In this document: piece by piece, positions 57,836-64,000 of the stretch | How the letters are laid out: each line of letters opens with the position of its first letter | Position numbering within the stretch: the first letter of the stretch is position 1 | Origin: Nectonema munidae | Lineage: Eukaryota; Nematomorpha; Nectonematoida; Nectonematidae | Assembly (NCBI GenBank): GCA_030549495.1 | Contig: JAUIRK010000007.1 | Span: forward strand, 435,001-499,000 | Length of the DNA: 64,000 bases | Direction of reading: 5' to 3' | Notes under the pieces: generated by a model | The model's database searches: none | Seen by the model: only the letters and a program-made list of their open reading frames with translations | Told to the model about the DNA's origin: nothing | Made by a program: the position numbers and the translations under genes

Positions 57836-60652
57836 ATGAATTGGATATATTACTTTCTAATGATTGACGAATCATTCGATTTAACAGATTTGCTTTTTGA
57901 TAATTATGATAAAAGTTATGATGTTCATTTACATAAATCTGATATTTTAAAATTAAATGAAGATAAATCTTCTGATTTTTTCAATTTTAACATATTATCA
58001 ATGAATGTTCAATCTATTCGAGCAAAATTCAATCATATTGAATTAATGTTAAAACAATTAGAAAGAAACAATGTTTACATTGATGTCTTAGCCTTGCAAG
58101 AAACTTGGATTTTGGATGATATTACATATAATATACCTGGTTACATGTTTTTTTCTCAACCGAAGAGAATTTCACAACATGGAGGCTTATGCTTTTTCGT
58201 TAAAGAACAGTATAAAGTTGACATTTTGGATAGTGAATTTTCGTCAAATCTTTATGAAGTTTTTTCCATTACCATAACTTCTGGTTTTTCAAATATTTTA
58301 TCTTTTCACAATATTTACCGATTGCCTCTTTTTGGTAGCGATCATATGGATGAATTTTTTTGAAAATTTTCAAACTTTTTTGATGAAAAACAAACACAAT
58401 AATAACAGAACAATTATTCTTGGTGATTTTAATATTAACCTCCTCGAATATAATAATAAGAATTATTCTTCCTTTTTTTTTGAATTTGCTTATGCAACAC
58501 CATTTCGTACCTTCAATCACCAAACCAACGAGATATCAAGCATTTACATTGATAGATAGTATATTTGTATCAAGTGAAAAAAAATTTAAGGGTTACAATA
58601 TACAAACATCCTTTTCAGACCATATTCCAATTTTTACAACCATTGAACATAGCTTTCGAAATCAATTGCATAAAAATGAGAAATCTCCCAGAGTCATATT
58701 TGATAAGAGTTTTTTTCAGAATCTATTACGTTCAATTTGTTGGTACTTTCCAAGTGAGTCTGATCCAGAAAATATGATTTACACAATTAATCATTGTTTA
58801 AGTTATTGTGCTAATCTAGCTAAAAAAGTACAAAAAACAAAAAATTTCAATAAGTATAAAGAAAGATTTGCTGAATGGGCAAATGAAGAATTATTGACTC
58901 TAATAAAGAAAAGGGATAAAGTATTTTTTAAAATTAAAAGAACCCGTGAATATAAAATAAATTATGATTTAAAAAATCAACATGCTCACTTTTGTCAACA
59001 AGTAAAACAGATGACGAGAAGTTTAAAAGAAAAATTCTATGCACGATTGTTTGAAAACAAAAATAGCAAAGAAGTTTGGAAGAATATTAATAAATTGATT
59101 AAAAAGAATGAAGATTCATCTTTAATTCTAAAAGATAATTCTCAAATCATAAATGAACAAAATCTATGTGTTTTCATAAATAATTCATTTATTAGCCGTG
59201 TACCTCAATCATCTTTTTCTGAAATGAAAAATTACATTCCTTTTCAAAGTTCGAAGTTTAGACTTGAAGAAATCACTCTGGAGGAAGTGCTCATTGCCAT
59301 TAAAAATTTGAAAAATAGTAAAAGTGAAGATTTTTATGGAATTTCTTCTTATCACCTAAAACTCATTGAAAATGAAATAGCATATCCACTATTTTTAGCT
59401 TTTAATTCGTGCATGCAAAATTCACTCTTTCCATCATGTCTCAAAATTAATAAGTGCATACCTGTCTACAAAAAAAAGGTGAGAGACACGACATCAACAA
59501 TTATCGTCCAATCTCTTTGATTAGCATAATTTCAAAACTTTTTGAAAAAATTATTCTCAAGCAATTAATTCATCATTTTGATCAAAACAATCTCTTCAAT
59601 TCAAAGCAGTTCGGTTTTAGGAAAAATTCTTCTACTACGTTTGCACATTCATTTTTCTTGACATCAATTTATGAATATCTTGATTCTGGAGATGATATTT
59701 TACATTGTTCCTAAATTTATCAAAAGCGTTCGACTCAGTATCACATGAAAAACATTTATTCAAGCTGGAAAAGTATGGATTTGATGAAAGAACTTTGAAA
59801 TTTTTTAAATCTTAGAGTTTTTAGTTTTTGCTGATGATTTGACTATTCTTATACCTTATTCATTTCTCCTAAATGTTTCTCTGGCTCAGAATAAAACAAT
59901 TGAGTCTGTTTATAGAGAAAATGTCAATAAAGTTTTTGGTTGGTGTACAGTTAATGAACTTGGAATTAATAACTCTAAAACTGTTCATATGTTTTTTTCT
60001 AAGAAAAATGCTCGGCCTACCTTCTTGAAAAATCTCAATTTGCATTTATCAGTATCTCATAATTATTTAGGTTTAATCTTGAGTGAAAAATTGAATTGGA
60101 ATCTACAGATTAAACACATTTGCACTAAAGTTAGTATTGTAATTGGTATTTTATATCGATTCAAATCACTTCTATCGAAAATTAAACTGGATATATATAG
60201 ATCACTAGTTTTGCCTCATCTTTCCTATAGTTTGGTCAATTGGGGCTTTGTGGACCTCTCAAGTTTGCATACTCTTCAAAAAATGCATAAGATTGGTATC
60301 CAATCTGACATTCCGAGCGCATACTCTTTCAATTTTTAAAAGTAACAACTTGCTCAATATAAAAGAAATTTATATCAAACAACTTTGTATTGTGGCTTGG
60401 AAATTTTTAAATGGAAATTTGCCTGTGGCCATAAGCAATTTTTTCACATTCAATCACGATTCAGAACGTTTTTCCCCAAGATATATGTATAATTTGCAGA
60501 TACCATCATATCGCTTGAAATCCACGCAGTCAAGTTTGAAGTTTCGTATAACTAAAATCTGGAATGAATATTTGCAAGATTTTCAAATTATGAATATTTC
60601 ACTTTCAACATTGAAAAGACGCCTGAACGAATATTTATTGAAAAAAGATTGA
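57836..60652 (+). pseudogene. LINE ORF2: endonuclease and reverse transcriptase
   Basis: Endonuclease: ILSMNVQSIRAKFNHIELML, VLALQETWIL, TIILGDFNINLLEY and FSDHIPIF. Reverse transcriptase: KNSKSEDFYGISSYHLKL, NNYRPISLISIISKLFEKII, QFGFRKNSSTTFAH, LSKAFDSVSHEKHL and VFADDLTIL. The piece that should carry the GVPQGS..GP motif, between LSKAFDS and FADDL (near 59815), is deleted. The C terminus runs RSLVLPHLSYSLVNWG to RRLNEYLLKKD. Frame changes lie near 58360, 58510, 59490, 59715 and 60300. Confidence 0.85.
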
Positions 60653-61048
60653 ATCAATTTTGTGATGATTTAATATAATTTGATTTTTTTATTTAAATTT
60701 TTTTATATCAATTTCATTTTTAACTATGTTTAATTGTTGATTTAACATTTATGAACAATTAAAAAAAAATATTGTAATGTTTTCTTTTTTTTTTAGTATT
60801 TCTGTTACGGTCTTCTGACCCTTGAAATACAAGCATATTCTCAAATGTGAAATTTTTTTTTTATGAGATTATTTTATGCTAATAAATTCTTCTTCTTCTT
60901 CTTCTTAATCTATTAAGGTATGAATATTGTTTTTTTCTTTCTTATGAGAGTTTATAAGTTGGAGAAATGAAGATATATATATAGGATCATATGATTTATA
61001 GATAGAATCATATGATTTTATGAACAGCAAGTTAACAGGCTGTTATAT

Positions 61049-61134
61049 TCTTTGTGAGTAGTGAAAATAGGAATTAAGCTTATATGATGATTCTTGAGTG
61101 TTCATTGTTTATGTATTATGCGAGGTCCTATTGA
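61049..61134 (+). repeat. 86-bp perfect inverted repeat, left arm
   Basis: Starts TCTTTGTGAGTAGTG and ends GCGAGGTCCTATTGA. Every base matches the reverse complement of 62788-62873. Confidence 0.9.
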
Positions 61135-61686
61135 AGTCCCTAAGCAATTAGCGTTTGATATGAAAGATGATTTTTTAATTTGAATTTCCAAATTTTTTAT
61201 TAAATTCGTTCAAATTCAATCATGGCCGATAATAAATTTAAGTATGCTTTTATTTTTATTTTATTGAATCAAATACGAAATAAATTTATTTTAAATTATT
61301 TTGTTTTAAATAATTTTATTATTAATAAAAAAACTTTATTTTATCTATAATATAATTAGTTTCCGTTTAACTAGAACTGCTAGATTTTTAAATCGTCAAA
61401 CAAGGAGAAAGATGGCCTTGGATAAAGTCAAGGACAAATATTCTTGTTCCTTACAAAAATAGTAAAAGAGGAGTTTTTATATTATAAAAAGAGAAAAGCA
61501 ATATGTATATTTTTAGTGTTATAAGGAGAGTTGCGAAATCCGAGCAGAAATTTTATAAAGTGATAAGTGTGGCAGTTGTATATTTATAAAATTTTTAAGA
61601 GTCAGTCAAATTTTTCATGTATTAAAAAATAGCTTTATTTTTCTAAACTCATTTTTTGATATTTTAGTGAGTGAAAAAAAAGATTC

Positions 61687-62257
61687 GGGTCTTTTCGTTC
61701 AGACCGCCACATCAAGTAATCACCATTTCGTCTGCCTTTTATAGTTATTTATTTACCCTTTTATTTACCATTAATAAAGCATGATTTATCACGGTGGAGA
61801 TGCAATAAAAGTTTATGCAGAACTAAGTTGGGACTGAGACGCGATACGTGGTTAGAAAGTACTCGTTTACCTTTTAAAACGATTGTTTATTTTATTCATG
61901 CATGGTGTTGTGAACTTACCACAACAAATTTTTGTGAAAAACACTTTAAAATGTCCAATACGGCGTACACTGATTAGAAAAATTATATACGTGAAGTGTG
62001 TGCGGATTCACTGCTCCGAAATCCTATGGAAATTGGAGGACAAGGGCTTCATGTTGAAATCGACGAGTCCTGCTTCTCGGGAAGAAAGTACAATTTGGGC
62101 AGAGTTTATCCCCAGCAATGGGTATTTGATGGAATATGCCGAGAAACGGGTGCATGCTTCATGTACGCTGTTCCTGATAGATCCGTTGAGCTAATCTGGC
62201 AACCAGGACATAACTATAAAAGGGAGACGAAATGGTGATTACTTGATGTGGCCGTCT
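61687..62257 (+). mobile_element. Merlin transposon copy with internal deletion
   Basis: Left end GGGTCTTTTCGTTC at 61687-61700, then GACCGCCACATCAAGTAATC. The right end (62210-62257) is the inverted counterpart with two mismatches in about 48 bases but lacks the outermost CGAAACGAAAAGACCC seen in the copy at 15086-15276. Between them, from about 61830 to 62204, one frame reads LPFKTIVYFIHAWCCELTTT, REVCADSLLRNPMEIGGQGL, VEIDESCFSGRKYNLGR and WVFDGICRETGACFMYAVPD. EIDES holds the first catalytic Asp of Merlin. One stop lies at about 61974. The later catalytic parts are deleted, so the copy is dead. Confidence 0.85.
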
Positions 62258-62394
62258 AATTGCAATTAAATAGTTGTTTTAAAATATAACAACCTATATT
62301 AACCTATGTTGCTTTTAAATACTTGGAGTCGAGTTTTTGCACTACCACTTGGAGTTATTGACTATAAGAAAGATCATTGAAGGCAAGATAGATA

Positions 62395-62468
62395 ATTTAT
62401 TGGGAAGCATCAAAGCGGCAACGCTTGGCCAATTTATTGGAAAGCATCAAAGCGCCAACGCTCGGCCT
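62395..62468. repeat. 37-bp tandem pair
   Basis: Units 62395-62431 and 62432-62468 (ATTTATTGG.AAGCATCAAA and GC..CAACGCT.GGCC) differ at four positions. Confidence 0.8.
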
Positions 62469-62787
62469 TCCGCTTACTCTTAAATAACGTACGGCTTATT
62501 AACGGCAAAGAGAAATATATTTAAAAAAACGACACTCATTCAATGGATATCACCTCCAGAGCTTAACTGAGCAAAAGTACAGTTTCCACTTCTCTAAAAT
62601 AGAGAAAAGGACATTTTAGCGCCAGTGTCTCTGCTCAGTATCTGAAAATATAAGTATTTTTTATATCATCATGGTGTTCAGATGACAAACTTAAGTTTCA
62701 ATTTTAAGTTAATTTCTTTATTATTGTTTCAGTTATGTGTATCTATTAAAATCTTACTATCTTCGTTAAAAATATATAAATATAGCG

Positions 62788-62873
62788 TCAATAGGACCTC
62801 GCATAATACATAAACAATGAACACTCAAGAATCATCATATAAGCTTAATTCCTATTTTCACTACTCACAAAGA
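62788..62873 (-). repeat. 86-bp perfect inverted repeat, right arm
   Basis: Exact reverse complement of 61049-61134; the arms bracket 1653 bases that include the Merlin copy. Confidence 0.9.
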
Positions 62874-64000
62874 TAAATATTTTATTACAATTTTTATAAT
62901 TAACAAATGAAAAATATAATAGTACTATTTACTCCCTATGTCTCAAACTTATATTTCAATATTTTTCTTTTTTCCTTTGAGTTATTTTTGTTTTCTACTC
63001 GCGTATCTCATTAATATTTCTTCATATGTGTTTCTAAAAATATTGCTTAGTTCTAGGAGTCTAAGTTAACACATATCTTTTTATAAGAAATCCTTAACAA
63101 AGCTCATTGACAGATACGAAATTTATTTTTGACACTTCTGCTTTCTAAAATATTTCGTTGTATAATCTTATAGTTACCTTTAACTGTGTCCGACCCCTTC
63201 GTCAGACTCCTTACAAAGCGCATTTTAATGTTGCCAATACTATAAGAAAGTGTATGTATTTATTTGTTTAAAAATTTATTTTAATTATTTGTGCTTCCAT
63301 TTTGAACATCAATAATTCGAGATAATTGAAATTTAAAGTGTTAAATAGGTTTAAAAAAAACTTTTTTATATAAAATAAAAATAGAAAGAATACGCGACTG
63401 GTGGGGTGCTAATTATGTTTTACAATGCGATTCCGATTCTGGTTAACCGTTTTTTCATCACTAATATCTTCTCTATCACTTCTATTGATGTTTCTTTTTA
63501 ATTCACTCATCAAAATTTTAAAAATAATTTTACCATTTTATTGATACTCACGGATTTATAGAATAGGAGTCGAGCTATAAAATTAATTTGTCTGAACAAG
63601 TAACAAAATTATTCAATATTTCTTTTAAATTTTTGTTCAGTATGTTTTTATGAGATAATAAATATGCTTTTTTAAGTATAAAAAATTATTTATTTATAAA
63701 AAACATATTTTTAATTGTTATCCAGAATTTTGCCTAAAAAATGTTGGTGAAACTTAAATAGTGCTTTATCATCTTACCCGCACCCGATTTAATGCCAATC
63801 TCATCTACCGCCACAAAAAGACTCGACCAATTTCTGTCGTCGTTTACCTCTTTATAATGAAACTCCGTTTGGTCCGCCACCTAGCGACATTCCTTTGGGC
63901 GGCAAATATAAAAAAAATATATAGATAGAATACACCTCAATTGTTACAAATGAGAAAAAACTTTGAAAATTTGCTATCAATTCTAATGGAAGATGAATTT
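62874..64000. other. Unannotated stretch to the window end
   Basis: AT-rich apart from a patch at about 63775-63905. That patch contains GGTCCGCCACCTAGCGACA, similar to a CTCF-type insulator site read on the minus strand (CTAGGTGGCGG). No exon called. Confidence 0.3.

Larger units (their letters stand above)
56700..60906 (+). mobile_element. Long LINE (PHD/zinc-knuckle ORF1, EN, RT)
   Basis: A nearly full-length non-LTR element of the CR1/Jockey type. ORF1 (56764-57835) and ORF2 (57836-60652) are adjacent, followed by a 3' region that ends AATAAATTC plus TTC repeats at about 60880-60906. About six frame changes and one internal deletion make it inactive, but the reading order is easy to follow, so it is not very old. 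The 5' end is placed only roughly. Confidence 0.85.

Overview
The window is AT-rich eukaryotic DNA (roughly 70% A+T by eye). It holds one well-supported multi-exon host gene, the last exon of a second host gene, and many mobile-element remains of arthropod type: mariner/Tc1, Tigger/pogo, piggyBac, Merlin, MULE, hAT-type MITEs, several LINE lineages and a tRNA-headed SINE. Spliceosomal introns, AATAAA signals and the repeat mix point to a metazoan, most likely an arthropod. A copepod such as a sea louse is my guess from the look of the repeats; it is inference, not proof. I see no prokaryotic system, CRISPR array, rRNA gene or intact tRNA gene, and no LTR retroelement or Polinton that I can name.

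Layout. 1-6300: a broken MULE transposase, a nearly whole Tigger/pogo element (947-2876), a hAT-type MITE (3639-3897), the terminal exon of a probable Friend-of-GATA/U-shaped zinc-finger gene (4558-5024) and a decayed mariner. 7600-17300: a patchwork of broken elements, including a LINE whose 5' part is inverted (twin-priming structure), two further LINE fragments, a SINE and a Merlin end, and a broken copy of an unclassified multi-copy ORF family with a 53-bp intron. 17300-27200: mostly unannotated AT-rich DNA with three MITEs or repeats.

27229-43082 (+) is the main host gene: seven exons encode CUB - CUB - LDLa - transmembrane segment - cytoplasmic tail, the domain order of NETO (neuropilin and tolloid-like) receptor auxiliary proteins. 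All six splice joints keep the reading frame. One is a 54-bp mini-intron that removes two stop codons from what otherwise looks like a broken CUB exon. The signal-peptide exon was not found. The introns carry a piggyBac fragment, a TTAA-flanked MITE and pieces of other elements.

43690-64000 is element-dense: a relatively GC-rich broken LINE (43690-47430), a 2.7-kb piggyBac with perfect 15-bp ends (48999-51698), a hAT-type MITE with extreme C runs and a perfect 8-bp target duplication (51799-51978), a second SINE copy, Merlin and mariner fragments, a long LINE with PHD-finger/zinc-knuckle ORF1 (56700-60906), and an 86-bp perfect inverted repeat (61049-61134 and 62788-62873) that brackets a deleted Merlin copy. 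The inverted repeat is the structure I can explain least.
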